A DNA stretch of 64,000 nucleotides from Streptomyces coeruleorubidus (lineage in GTDB: Bacteria; Actinomycetota; Actinomycetes; Streptomycetales; Streptomycetaceae): NCBI RefSeq assembly GCF_028885415.1, contig NZ_CP118527.1:5952001-6016000 (forward strand). The letters are read 5' to 3'. A program made the position numbers and the translations under genes. Position 1 is the stretch's first letter. The number at the start of each line of letters is the position of its first letter. Below, piece by piece: positions 24,552-34,541 of this stretch. The notes under the pieces are model-generated. The model worked only from the letters and a program-made list of their open reading frames with translations. It searched no databases and was not told the origin of the DNA.

Positions 24552-26027
24552 ATGGTGAACTCGCAGACGACCCTCTCCCGTTGGTTACTGCCGGTGCTGC
24601 TCACCGTGCAGTTCCTCGTCTCCCTCGACATCTCCGTCGTCAACGTCGCGCTGCCGGACATCGACAGCGGACTGCACTTCGATCCCGGCTCCCTGGCCTG
24701 GGTCGTCAACGCCTACGCCCTCACCTTCGGCGGGCTGCTCCTGCTCGGCGGACGGCTCGCGGACGTGGCCGGGCGGCGCCGGGTGCTGGTGGCCGGGTTC
24801 GTCGTGTTCGGCGTGGCGAGCCTGCTCGGCGGACTCGCCCAGACACCCGGGCAGTTGATCGCGGCACGGGCCGCGCAGGGCGTCGGGGCCGCCGCGCTCG
24901 CGCCCGTCGCGCTCGCCCTCATCACGGTCAACTACCCGCAAGGCGCGCCCCGTTCGCGCGCCCTGGGGCTGTGGGGGGCCGCGGGCGCGGCCGGCGGTGC
25001 GGTCGGTGTACTGGTCGGCGGACTGCTCACCGACTGGACCGGCTGGCGGTCGGTCATGCTGGTCAACGTGCCCGTCGTGGCCGCCGCCCTCGCCGTCGTA
25101 CGGCCCGCCGTGCCCGCCGACGACCGGTCCGCGGGCGGTCCGCGGCCCCGGCTGGACGTGGTCGGCGCGCTGCTCGCCACCGCCGGGACCGCCCTGCTCG
25201 TGCTCGAGCTGGTACGGACCGAGTCCCACGGCTGGACGTCCTGGCAGACCGCCGGAGTGCTGGCCGCCGCGGTGGTGCTGCTCGCCGCCTTCGCGGTCAC
25301 GCAGACGCGGGTACGGCAGCCCCTGCTGCGGTTCGGGCTGCTTCGGAGCGGCCCCGTGCTCGCCGCGAACGTCTTCGCGCTGCTGATGTCGGCCGGGCAG
25401 TTCGCCGCGTTCTACTTCACCTCCCTCTACATGCAGCAGGTGCTCGGCTACGGGCCGACGGCCGCCGGCAGCGCCTTCCTGCCGTTCTGCGTGGGTGTCG
25501 TGGCCGGCTCGGTGATCGCCACCCGTACGGTCGGCCGGGTCGGCCCCGGCGCCCTGCTGGTGGCGGGCGGGCTGCTCGGCGCCGCCGGGTTCGCCTGGTT
25601 CGCGGCGGCGGTGGCGGTGGACGGCGGTTTCCTGCTCACCGTCCTCGGACCGTCGGCGGTGTCGAGCGTGGGCACCGGCCTGTGCTTCGTCCCGCTCGGG
25701 ACGGCCGCCACGACGGGCGTCCCGGCAGCGGACACGGGCATGGCCTCCGGGCTGCTCAACAGCTCACGGCAGGTGGGCGGTGCGGTCGGGCTCGCGGTGC
25801 TGGTCACGGTGGCGGCGCAGGCCGGGGGCACGGGGGCGCGAGGGCTGGTCGACGGGTTCGCGGCGGCGTACTGGGTGTCGGCGGGACTGCTGGCGGTGGC
25901 GGCCGTGGCGGCCGGGCTGCTGTCCGGGAGAAGGCCGCTGCCTGCGGAAACGTCCGCCGGGAAAAAATCTTCGAAGAAATCCGTTGCGGGTGTCGATCCG
26001 GACGTCTCCCGATCGACGCAGGGGTGA
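24552..26027 (+). CDS. MFS drug exporter, 14-TM DHA2 (EmrB/QacA) type
   Basis: A 491-residue inner-membrane proton antiporter. It shows the DHA2 signatures LDISVVNVALPDI in TM1 (motif D1), GGRLADVAGRRRVLVAG (motif A, loop 2-3), and the motif C region GLWGAAGAAGGAVGVLVGGLLTDWTGWRSVMLVNVP in TM5 (described in parts: GAAGAAGGAVG). About 14 hydrophobic segments follow, ending in a short polar tail (SAGKKSSKKSVAG). Its drug is unknown. Divergently paired with a TetR gene. The ATG at 24552 lies only 15 nt after the second operator repeat, so the transcript leader is very short. Confidence 0.92.
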   Translation: MVNSQTTLSRWLLPVLLTVQFLVSLDISVVNVALPDIDSGLHFDPGSLAWVVNAYALTFGGLLLLGGRLADVAGRRRVLVAGFVVFGVASLLGGLAQTPGQLIAARAAQGVGAAALAPVALALITVNYPQGAPRSRALGLWGAAGAAGGAVGVLVGGLLTDWTGWRSVMLVNVPVVAAALAVVRPAVPADDRSAGGPRPRLDVVGALLATAGTALLVLELVRTESHGWTSWQTAGVLAAAVVLLAAFAVTQTRVRQPLLRFGLLRSGPVLAANVFALLMSAGQFAAFYFTSLYMQQVLGYGPTAAGSAFLPFCVGVVAGSVIATRTVGRVGPGALLVAGGLLGAAGFAWFAAAVAVDGGFLLTVLGPSAVSSVGTGLCFVPLGTAATTGVPAADTGMASGLLNSSRQVGGAVGLAVLVTVAAQAGGTGARGLVDGFAAAYWVSAGLLAVAAVAAGLLSGRRPLPAETSAGKKSSKKSVAGVDPDVSRSTQG

Positions 26028-26070
26028 GAGCGAGGAAAGGCCTCGCTCCGCGGAGCCCCGAGGAGTCACC

Positions 26071-26427
26071 ATGCCGCGCTTTCTCACCCTGATCCGCATC
26101 GACGAGAAGAACGCCCCCGCCGAGGGCCCGAGCCCCGAACTCCAGGAGCGGATGGGCCAGCTCCTGGAGGAGATCACCAAGGCCGGGGTCATGCTCGACA
26201 CGGCCGGGCTCACCCCGACCGCGGACGGCAGCCGGGTGCACTGGGAGGACGGGAAGCTGTCCGTCACCGACGGGCCGTTCACCGAGTCCAAGGAGGTCAT
26301 CGGCGGCTACTCGATCAGCCAGTGCAAGGACAAGGCCGAGGCGATCGAGTGGACCAAGCGGTTCCTGTCCCTGCACGAGGACTACTGGACGATCACCGCG
26401 GAGGTCCGGGAGATCGCCGAGGGCTGA
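26071..26427 (+). CDS. YCII/DGPF-domain protein, partner of the ECF sigma factor
   Basis: A 118-residue protein of the YCII-related family. It shows MPRFLTLIRIDE, the characteristic DGPF motif in VTDGPFTESKEVIGGYSI, and a ferredoxin-like alpha/beta pattern. DGPF proteins are the standard genomic partners of ECF42 sigma factors, which is exactly the gene that follows after 47 bp. Their biochemical role is not settled. GAGGAG upstream fixes the ATG at 26071. Confidence 0.9.
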   Translation: MPRFLTLIRIDEKNAPAEGPSPELQERMGQLLEEITKAGVMLDTAGLTPTADGSRVHWEDGKLSVTDGPFTESKEVIGGYSISQCKDKAEAIEWTKRFLSLHEDYWTITAEVREIAEG

Positions 26428-26474
26428 CCGGTTCTCCTTGGCCGCAAGGCGCCAGGGGTGTCTGATGGTGGGCT

Positions 26475-27917
26475 GTGACCCCGCAGCCCACCGCCGACCC
26501 GGGCGGTACCAACGCCGATACGAGCGGCATCACCGCTGATCCGAGCGGCACGACGGCCGACCCGAGCGGCATGACGGCCGATCTGTGCGCTACCACGGCC
26601 GACCCGAGCGGCATCACCGCTGATCCGAGCGACACCACGGCCGACCCGAGCGGTACCGCCGTCACCGCTGATCCGAGCGGCACCAACACCGCCATCGAGA
26701 CAGTCTTCCGCATCGAGTCGCCCCGCATCATCGCCGGCGTCGCCCGGATCGTCCGGGACGTCGGCATCGCCGAGGAACTCGCCCAGGACGCGCTGGTCGC
26801 CGCGCTGGAGCGGTGGCCGCGGGACGGGGTGCCCGACAACCCGGGCGCCTGGCTCATGGCCACCGCCCGCAACCGCGCCGTCGACCTGGTCCGCCGCCGC
26901 GAGAACTACGCCCGCAAGCTGGCGGAGATCGGCCGGGACCTGTCGACGGTGTCTGCCCCGGAGGAGCCCGCCGACCCGGACGACATCGACGACGACCTGC
27001 TCCGCCTGGTCTTCACCGCCTGCCACCCGGTCCTGTCCACCGAGGCCCGCACCGCCCTCACCCTGCGCCTGCTGGGCGGCCTCACCACGGCCGAGATCGC
27101 CCGCGCCTTCCTGGTCCCGGAACCGACCATCGCCCAGCGCATCGTCCGCGCCAAACGCACCCTGGCGACGCGGAACATCGCCTTCGAGGTGCCCTACGGC
27201 CCCGAGCGCGAGGCCCGCCTCGGCTCGGTCCTCGACGTCATCTACCTCGTCTTCAACGAGGGATACGCCGCCACGGCCGGCGACGACTGGCTCCGCCCGT
27301 CCCTGTGCGAGGACGCCCTGCGCCTGGCCCGGGTGCTCTCGGCCCTCATGCCGAAGGAACCCGAGGTGCACGGCCTGACCGCGCTCCTGGAGCTCCAGGC
27401 CTCCCGCACGGCGGCCCGCACGGGCCCCTCCGGCGAACCCGTCCTCCTCAAGGACCAGAACCGCGCCCGGTGGAACCGCATGCTCATCGCCCGCGGCATC
27501 GCCGCGCTCGGCAGGGCCGAGGCCGCCTCCTCCGGCGCCCCGGGCCCGTACCTCCTCCAGGCCGCCATCGCCGCCTGCCACGCGCACGCGTACACGTACG
27601 AGGAGACCGACTGGTCCCGCATCGCCACCCTGTACGGCCTGCTGGCCGCCCGCTCCCCGTCCCCGGTCGTGGAACTGAACCGCGCGGTGGCCGTCTCGAT
27701 GGCCGAAGGCCCGGCCCCGGCCCTGGCCATCGTCGACTCCCTGACGGACGACCCCGCCCTGCGGGACTACCACCTGCTGCCCAGCGTCCGCGGCGACCTG
27801 CTGTCCCGCCTCGGCCGCACGACGGAGGCCCGGGCGGAGTTCGAACGGGCGGCGTCGCTGACGCGCAACGAGCGTGAGAGGGAGCTGTTGTCGCGGCGGG
27901 CGGCGGAGCAGTCCTGA
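26475..27917 (+). CDS. ECF42-type RNA polymerase sigma factor with repeat-rich N-terminal extension
   Basis: A 480-residue sigma factor. Region 2 is at about 73-145 (ETVFRIESPRIIAGVARIV...AEELAQDALVAALERWP...GAWLMATARNRAVDLVRRRE), region 4 at about 185-235 (LTLRLLGGLTTAEIARAFLVPEPTIAQRIVRAKR), then a long TPR-like C-terminal domain with DVIYLVFNEGY and ELNRAVAVSMAEGPAPAL, the hallmark of ECF42. No anti-sigma gene is present, as usual. Residues 7-72 are an extra tail of about eight ADPSGTT-like 7-residue repeats absent from ordinary members. The GTG at 26475 would include it; there is no strong ribosome site, so a start downstream of the repeats cannot be excluded. Confidence 0.9.
   Translation: MTPQPTADPGGTNADTSGITADPSGTTADPSGMTADLCATTADPSGITADPSDTTADPSGTAVTADPSGTNTAIETVFRIESPRIIAGVARIVRDVGIAEELAQDALVAALERWPRDGVPDNPGAWLMATARNRAVDLVRRRENYARKLAEIGRDLSTVSAPEEPADPDDIDDDLLRLVFTACHPVLSTEARTALTLRLLGGLTTAEIARAFLVPEPTIAQRIVRAKRTLATRNIAFEVPYGPEREARLGSVLDVIYLVFNEGYAATAGDDWLRPSLCEDALRLARVLSALMPKEPEVHGLTALLELQASRTAARTGPSGEPVLLKDQNRARWNRMLIARGIAALGRAEAASSGAPGPYLLQAAIAACHAHAYTYEETDWSRIATLYGLLAARSPSPVVELNRAVAVSMAEGPAPALAIVDSLTDDPALRDYHLLPSVRGDLLSRLGRTTEARAEFERAASLTRNERERELLSRRAAEQS
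26493..26690 (+). repeat. 21-bp coding tandem repeats (ADPSGTT units)
   Basis: About eight degenerate 21-bp units encode ADTSGIT, ADPSGTT, ADPSGMT, ADLCATT, ADPSGIT, ADPSDTT, ADPSGT(AVT) and ADPSGTNT at the 5' end of the ECF gene. The DNA units vary mostly at silent positions. Confidence 0.85.
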
Positions 27918-27927
27918 CGGCTCCTGC

Positions 27928-29091
27928 CTACGCGGGATGCCCGATGAGCATGGCCGGGGCTCCCGCGACCCGGGTCAGGAACACCGTGGCCGAGTGGGGC
28001 CCTTGGGGCTTGACCTTCCTGCGGAGCTCCTCCGGCTCGACCGCCGAGCCCCGCTTCTTCACCGTGAGGCTGCCGACCTGCCGTTCCCGCAGCAGGGCCT
28101 TCAGTTTCTTGACGTTGAAGGGGAGATGGTCGGTGATCTCGTAGGCGGTGGCGTACGGGGTCGGGCGCAGTGCGTCGGCCGTGACGTACGCGATGGTCGC
28201 GTCGAGCAGTCCGCCGCCGACCTCGTCGGCCACCTCGGCGACCAGGTGGGCCCGGATGACGGCACCGTCGGGCTCGTACAGGTAACGGCCGGGCGGGCGG
28301 ACCGCCGGGTCGGGCAGGCCGCGGGAGAGCAGCGTACGGGGGCCCGGCAGCAGGGTGGCCCGTACCGCCCCGGGCTCGGTGCCGAACCACAGCACCGCTT
28401 CCTTCACGTCGCCGCCGTCGGAGATCCACTCGGCCTCGGCGTCCTCCGGGACCGCCTCGTGCGGGATGCCGGGGGCGATCTTCAGCGCGGCAGCGCGAGG
28501 TGCCCGGCGGGCGGCGGAGACCGCCCAGGACAGCGGCGGCGAGTACGCCTCGGGGTCGAAGATCCGGCCCCGGCCGCCGCGCCTGGCCGGGTCGACGAAC
28601 ACGGCGTCGTACCCGGCCGTGTCCACCTCCGTGACATCCGCCTCCCGCACCTCGATCAGGCCGGCCAGCCCCAGCGCCTCGGCGTTCGCCCGCGCCGCCG
28701 CGGCCGTCGCCGGGTCCCGGTCGACGGCCAGGACCCGGATCCCGGCCCGGGCCAGCGCGATCGCGTCACCGCCGATGCCGCAGCACAGGTCGGCGACCGA
28801 GGTCACGCCCGACTCCGCGAGCCGCCGCGCCCGGTAGGCCGCCACACTCGCCCGGGTCGACTGCTCCACCCCGTTCGGCGTGAAGAACATCCGCCCCGCG
28901 TCCTCGGCCCCGAACTTCACCACCGCCCGCTGCCGCAGCCGCGCCTGGCCCAGCGCCGCCGACACCAGCTCGGCGGGATGCTCGCGGCGCAGCCGGGTCG
29001 CGACGGCCAGCTCCCGCGCCGGATCGGTGTCCCGCACCTCGTCGAGGAGGGCGCGGCCTTCGGGCGTGAGGAGGAGGGCGAGGTCGTTCAC
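27928..29091 (-). CDS. SAM-dependent methyltransferase with THUMP-like C-terminal domain
   Basis: A 387-residue cytoplasmic protein. The N-terminal third is helical. The Rossmann methyltransferase core begins about residue 95 with motif I VADLCCGIGGDAIALA, then AVDRDPATAAAARANAEALG (motif II) and a DPARRGGRGRIFDPE motif IV. The C-terminal region (about 290-387; FNVKKLKALLRERQVGSLTVKKRG) is the THUMP-like domain of this conserved actinobacterial family. THUMP domains bind RNA in tRNA- and rRNA-modifying enzymes, so an RNA substrate is inferred but not shown. The GTG at 29091 is my choice; another GTG 18 nt upstream is possible. Confidence 0.85.
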   Translation of the reverse strand: MNDLALLLTPEGRALLDEVRDTDPARELAVATRLRREHPAELVSAALGQARLRQRAVVKFGAEDAGRMFFTPNGVEQSTRASVAAYRARRLAESGVTSVADLCCGIGGDAIALARAGIRVLAVDRDPATAAAARANAEALGLAGLIEVREADVTEVDTAGYDAVFVDPARRGGRGRIFDPEAYSPPLSWAVSAARRAPRAAALKIAPGIPHEAVPEDAEAEWISDGGDVKEAVLWFGTEPGAVRATLLPGPRTLLSRGLPDPAVRPPGRYLYEPDGAVIRAHLVAEVADEVGGGLLDATIAYVTADALRPTPYATAYEITDHLPFNVKKLKALLRERQVGSLTVKKRGSAVEPEELRRKVKPQGPHSATVFLTRVAGAPAMLIGHPA

Positions 29092-29610
29092 CGGATCATT
29101 GTCGGCCACGGGGCGGGGTGGGCGGTGGCGCGGTCTGGGCTGGGGCGCGGGTTGGTCGGGGTGTGGGGTGCGGGGCGGTCGGGTGTGGGGTGCGGGTCGG
29201 TCCGGGCCCGGGACCCGGACCGGTCCGAGCCCGGGGCCCGGGTCGGTCCGGGGCCGGGCGGCGGGCGGCGGGCTCCTGCCTCCGCGGGCGTCCGCCGCTC
29301 CGGCGGCGCCGGGCGCGGCGTCGGCTCCGGCATCCTGCCGCGCCGCCGGCTCGGGCATCCTGCGGCGCCGCCGGAACAGGGCGGCCGGCCCGGTGGTCCG
29401 TCGTGCGGAGGCCGGTACGGCCTGGCCGGGCGGCGGGCCGTGGTCCCTCTGTGTGCGCGCGGGAGGTGCGGCCCCGGTCCGGGTGGGCCGACGGTGGTCC
29501 GTCCGTGTGCCCGAGGAGTCGGACCGTGTGTGGGCCACTCGGTGGATGGCGCGCCGCCGGTCGCGGTGTCGAGGCCTATCCGGGAACGCCGGCTGCGAGG
29601 ATCCCGCACC
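29092..29610. other. 519-bp noncoding divergent region, G-run-rich
   Basis: No gene is supported; reading frames here have no domain match and odd composition. The first 130 bp on the + strand carry imperfect repeats of TCGGGTGTGGGGTGCGGG (about 29155-29205) with many runs of three or four G, able to form G-quadruplexes. Then come the alternating palindromes GGTCCGGGCCCGGGACC (about 29199-29215) and CCCGGGGCCCGGG. The promoter of the deacetylase gene should be at the right end. Confidence 0.55.
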
Positions 29611-30534
29611 ATGCGAGCAGTCGTACAAAATGACAAAAGCCGGGCATCTGGCGGCGTGCGGATCGGCATCGCGGTGCTCGCCCTCGCGGCCATCGCCTCG
29701 GGCTGCGCGCAGGGCGACGGCGGCCGGATCACCCCGGCCGGCGGCCAGCAGCCCCTCGACGCGCCCCCGGCCCGCGCGCTCGACTCCTACGCCTCCAAGC
29801 TGCGCGCCGCGCACGCCGCCCGGATCGTCGCGACGCAGCGCTGGGGACTGAGAAGGGTCCCGCTGACCGCCCCGCCGGCCCCCGCGAAGAAGCCGAGGAT
29901 CAGGACCCGCGAGGGCTTCGAGGTGGACGGCCACCGCAGACTGAACCTGCCGCCCGTCTTCACCACGATCCCCACCCGGGACAAGGTCGTCTTCCTCACC
30001 ATCGACGACGGCGCCGAGAAGGACCCGGCGTTCCTGCGGATGATGAGCGAGCTGGAGGTCCCCTACAGCGCCTTCCTCAGCGGCTATCTGATCAAGGACG
30101 ACTACCGCTACTTCGAGAAGATGCAGGACGCGGGTGTGGTCCTGAACAACCACACCCTCCGCCACCGCCATATGCGGGGCCTGCCGTACCGGGCGCAGAA
30201 GCGCGAGATCTGCGGCATGCAGCGCCTCATCGAGAAGCGCTACGGCAAGCGCCCGGCCCTCTTCCGCCCGCCCTTCGGCAGCTACGACAGGGCGACCCTG
30301 CGCGCCGCCAAGGCCTGCGGCATCGAGTACGTCCCCCTCTGGAACCAGGAGGTCTTCGCCGACCGCTGGGAGTACCGCGAGTGGGACCGGAAACTGCACC
30401 CGGGCGACATCGTCCTCACCCACTTCCGCGGCCGCGGCCAGTGGCCGGGCACGATGCCCGACATGATCCGCCGCTTCCTGGACGAGGTCACGGCCGAGGG
30501 ATACGCGGTAGGGCGGCTGGAGGACTACCTGTGA
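29611..30534 (+). CDS. Polysaccharide deacetylase (CE4), secreted/lipoprotein
   Basis: A 307-residue exported NodB-fold deacetylase. The N terminus has a hydrophobic segment ending in IASGC, a lipobox (Cys34 approx.). The CE4 domain starts near residue 125: motif 1 FLTIDDGAEKD with the catalytic base and metal Asp, motif 2 NNHTLRHRHMRG with two metal His, motif 3 RPPFGSYDRATLRAAKACG, then motifs with W and H (LTHFRGRG). TIDDG replaces the usual TFDDG. Targets are N-acetylated wall or exopolysaccharide sugars. GAGGA 9 nt before the ATG supports the start. The next gene is a paralogue starting 4 bp inside its end. Confidence 0.88.
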   Translation: MRAVVQNDKSRASGGVRIGIAVLALAAIASGCAQGDGGRITPAGGQQPLDAPPARALDSYASKLRAAHAARIVATQRWGLRRVPLTAPPAPAKKPRIRTREGFEVDGHRRLNLPPVFTTIPTRDKVVFLTIDDGAEKDPAFLRMMSELEVPYSAFLSGYLIKDDYRYFEKMQDAGVVLNNHTLRHRHMRGLPYRAQKREICGMQRLIEKRYGKRPALFRPPFGSYDRATLRAAKACGIEYVPLWNQEVFADRWEYREWDRKLHPGDIVLTHFRGRGQWPGTMPDMIRRFLDEVTAEGYAVGRLEDYL

Positions 30535-31295
30535 GGCGGCGGGCGCCGGCCGCCGTGGTGTGCGCGGGGGTGATCCTGCTGGCCGGCTGCGCCGGGGCCG
30601 CGGAGGAGCGGACGGGGGCGGACGACCGGGGCCAGTCCCCGGCGCACGCGTCGAGCGGCGTCCGCGGGCCAGACCCGGACGACCGAGACGATCGAGGTGA
30701 CCGACGCGGTCTCCCGCCCGTCGTGGACCACGTCCGCACCCGCGACCGGGTGGTCTTCCTGACCTACGACGACGGCGCCGAGCGCGACCCCCGCTTCGTC
30801 GGCCTCGTCCGCGAACGGCGGCTTCCGGTCAGCATGTTCCTCACGGACAGCGTCGTAGGGCCCGGCTACGGCCACTTCGCCCGCCTGCGCGCGGTCGGCG
30901 CGTCCATCCAGAACCACACCCTCGACCATCCCGCCCTGCGCGGCCTGCCCTACGCCGGCCAGCGCGCCGAGATCTGCGGCCAGCAGCACAAACTCCGCTC
31001 CCGCTTCGGCATCCGCCCCCGCCTCTTCCGCCCGCCCTACGGCACGTACGACACGACGACCCTGCGCGCCGCCGCCGACTGCGGCATCACGTCGGTCGTC
31101 CTCTGGCGGGCGTCCCTGGGAACCGACGGCGATCTGACCTACACCCGTGGTGAGCCAGGCCTGCGCCCCGGCGACATCGTTTCGGTGCCGTCGGGCGAGC
31201 CCGCGTCCCTGACCCTGACGGAACGGACGGTGAGGCTGCTGCGGGAGGTCGAGGGCAAGGGGCTGCGGGTGGGGCGGCTGGAGGACTACCTCTGA
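30531..31295 (+). CDS. Second polysaccharide deacetylase-like lipoprotein
   Basis: A 254-residue paralogue of the preceding protein. Signal sequence VRRRAPAAVVCAGVILLAGC has a clear lipobox (LAGC). CE4 motifs are retained: FLTYDDGAERD, QNHTLDHPALRG, RPPYGTYDTTTLRAAADCG. The C-terminal His motif of the first protein (LTHFRG) is replaced here by VSVPSGE, so this copy may lack the final catalytic His. The GTG start overlaps the previous stop (GTGA) behind GGAGG, so the two are translationally coupled. Confidence 0.85.
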   Translation: MRRRAPAAVVCAGVILLAGCAGAAEERTGADDRGQSPAHASSGVRGPDPDDRDDRGDRRGLPPVVDHVRTRDRVVFLTYDDGAERDPRFVGLVRERRLPVSMFLTDSVVGPGYGHFARLRAVGASIQNHTLDHPALRGLPYAGQRAEICGQQHKLRSRFGIRPRLFRPPYGTYDTTTLRAAADCGITSVVLWRASLGTDGDLTYTRGEPGLRPGDIVSVPSGEPASLTLTERTVRLLREVEGKGLRVGRLEDYL

Positions 31296-31390
31296 CGTCC
31301 CGGTCGGCGGTTTCGTCGGCCGGGAGGCCGCGCCGGGCACCTGCACAAACGTACGGCGACCTCGGGACCTGGCCGACGCGCCGCCGGTAA

Positions 31391-31417
31391 TTGGCACTCC
31401 GCTTGACCGAGTGCTAA
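31391..31417 (+). promoter_or_regulatory. CIRCE operator 1 (HrcA site) of groES-groEL1
   Basis: TTGGCACTC (31391-31399), nine bases, GAGTGCTAA (31409-31417): a near-perfect match to TTAGCACTC-N9-GAGTGCTAA. HrcA bound here represses the chaperonin operon until heat shock. Confidence 0.95.
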
Positions 31418-31430
31418 TCGCAGTCATAGT
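31403..31430 (+). promoter_or_regulatory. Vegetative promoter of groES-groEL1
   Basis: TTGACC (31403-31408), 16 bp, CATAGT (31425-31430). The -35 box lies inside CIRCE 1, and transcription would begin close to 31437, at the start of CIRCE 2. Confidence 0.7.
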
Positions 31431-31437
31431 CTCGGCC

Positions 31438-31464
31438 TTGGCACTCCCCCCTGGAGAGTGCCAA
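31438..31464 (+). promoter_or_regulatory. CIRCE operator 2
   Basis: TTGGCACTC (31438-31446), nine bases, GAGTGCCAA (31456-31464): a perfect 9-bp inverted repeat. With CIRCE 1 it brackets the promoter, an arrangement known for Streptomyces groESL1. Confidence 0.95.
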
Positions 31465-31563
31465 CACAGCGACGGGCAGGTCCGGCACCCGCGACGACGG
31501 ATCCACCTGGTCGCCACCTCAGACAGTTAACCCCGTGAGATCTCCGAAGGGGGAGGTCGGATC

Positions 31564-31872
31564 GTGACGACCACCAGCTCCAAGGTTGCCATCAAGCCGC
31601 TCGAGGACCGCATCGTGGTCCAGCCGCTCGACGCCGAGCAGACCACCGCCTCTGGCCTGGTCATCCCGGACACCGCCAAGGAGAAGCCCCAGGAGGGCGT
31701 CGTCCTGGCCGTGGGCCCGGGCCGCTTCGAGGACGGCAACCGTCTTCCGCTCGACGTCTCCGTCGGCGACGTCGTGCTCTACAGCAAGTACGGCGGCACC
31801 GAGGTGAAGTACAACGGCGAGGAGTACCTCGTCCTCTCGGCCCGCGACGTGCTCGCGATCGTCGAGAAGTAA
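31564..31872 (+). CDS. groES: Co-chaperonin GroES
   Basis: The 102-residue ring cap of the GroEL chaperonin. Standard signatures: [27 protein letters not shown] with the mobile loop, and [17 protein letters not shown] at the C terminus. The start GTG at 31564 follows GAAGGGGGAGG (AAGGGGGAGG, 31546-31555). It is followed after 116 bp by groEL1 in the same operon, under two CIRCE elements. Confidence 0.97.
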   Translation: MTTTSSKVAIKPLEDRIVVQPLDAEQTTASGLVIPDTAKEKPQEGVVLAVGPGRFEDGNRLPLDVSVGDVVLYSKYGGTEVKYNGEEYLVLSARDVLAIVEK

Positions 31873-31958
31873 TTCACCCCAAGCACATTGCTTTGAGCTG
31901 CGCCCCTGGCCCCCCGCGATCGATAAGAAGCCGGGCGCCCGGGGCGCAGTGCCGTTAA

Positions 31959-33614
<1,656 letters not shown>

Positions 33615-33632
33615 GGCACCGACCTCGCAGCA

Positions 33633-33669
33633 GAAGCCCCCGTCCCGCCTCGTGCGGAGCGGGGGCTTC
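33633..33669 (+). terminator. Terminator of groES-groEL1
   Basis: GAAGCCCCC (33633-33641) pairs with GGGGGCTTC (33661-33669), 18 nt after the groEL1 stop; an inner CCCGC/GCGGAGCG pairing lengthens the stem. The T-tract is weak (TCTCCC), normal for Streptomyces. It also precedes the convergent SnoaL-like gene end. Confidence 0.85.
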
Positions 33670-33704
33670 TCCCGTATGGCCTGCTCCCGTGTCGCCTGCG
33701 CGGG

Positions 33705-34412
33705 TCACAACTCCAGCGGGTCCAGCGCCCCGAGCTGCTGCATCAGCCCCAGCCGGTCGTACTGCCACCAGCCCTCGGCGATCTTCCCGTCCGGCGTGCA
33801 CCGGTGGATGGTCGTCCCGGTCATGGTGACGTCCTTCCCGGTCGGCGGGATCCCGAGGAAGTCGCCCTTGTGCCTGCCGTGGAAGGTCCACCGGGTGCAC
33901 ACCCGGTCGCCCTGCGCGAGCTGGTCCTCGATCGTGAACGAGAAGTCGAACCCGCCTCGCCAGACCTCCACCTCGCGCCGCACCGCGTCCAGCCCGATGA
34001 CGTCCTGCGCATTGGCGGGATCGTGGTCGTGGTAGCCCTCGATGAACACGTCGTTGAACGCGGGCGCCGCACCCTGCCCGGGCGCCAGCTCGAAGAACCT
34101 GCGCGCGGTGGCCGAGTTCAGCTGCTCGTCCCGCACCACGTCCAGGTCCGTGAACGTCGGCGTCTCGTCGCAGAGCGCCACCATCTCCTGGAAGATCCGG
34201 TCGGTCTCCGGAAGCCCGGAGTTCCGCATCGCCTCCTCGTACGACGGGAACTCCACGATCTCGACGATGTGCGACGCGTCGGCCCGGTCCTTCGCCACCA
34301 CACTGTGCGTAGCGGTCCGCTTTCCCTTGGTCTGTTCGACCCATCTGTCCATCAGCCGGTTCATCTCGTCGAGCCGACTGGTCCTGCATTCGATGAGCTG
34401 TACGAACGTCAT
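33705..34412 (-). CDS. SnoaL-like ester-cyclase-type protein fused to an ABM-like domain
   Basis: A 235-residue protein. Residues 1-95 form an ABM-like ferredoxin domain (MTFVQLIECRTSRLDEMNRLMDRW...HIVEIVEFPSYEEAM), and residues 100-235 a SnoaL/NTF2-like cone (EGYHDHDPANAQDVIGLDAVRREV...FTIEDQLAQGDRVCTRWTFHGRHKG...ITIHRCTPDGKIAEGWWQYD). The fusion is uncommon but each half is typical. NTF2-like members either cyclise polyketides or simply bind small molecules; no biosynthetic genes are near. GGAGG 7 nt before the ATG at 34412 supports the start. Confidence 0.8.
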   Translation of the reverse strand: MTFVQLIECRTSRLDEMNRLMDRWVEQTKGKRTATHSVVAKDRADASHIVEIVEFPSYEEAMRNSGLPETDRIFQEMVALCDETPTFTDLDVVRDEQLNSATARRFFELAPGQGAAPAFNDVFIEGYHDHDPANAQDVIGLDAVRREVEVWRGGFDFSFTIEDQLAQGDRVCTRWTFHGRHKGDFLGIPPTGKDVTMTGTTIHRCTPDGKIAEGWWQYDRLGLMQQLGALDPLEL

Positions 34413-34541
34413 GCTCTCGCCTCCGGCCCCCCTGGGTCCGGCTGAACAGCTCCATTGTCCCCACGAGAGCTGCTCGTCGCCTCCCGGCCGAGCTCCGGTA
34501 TGCAGGGCAGCCGCGGACCGGCGGGGAGCGCCGAGCCGGAC

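Noticed and set aside
29092..29610. Pro/Arg-rich proteins in the G-run region
   Set aside because: All frames are open only because of extreme G+C; none has a start with a ribosome site or a recognisable domain.
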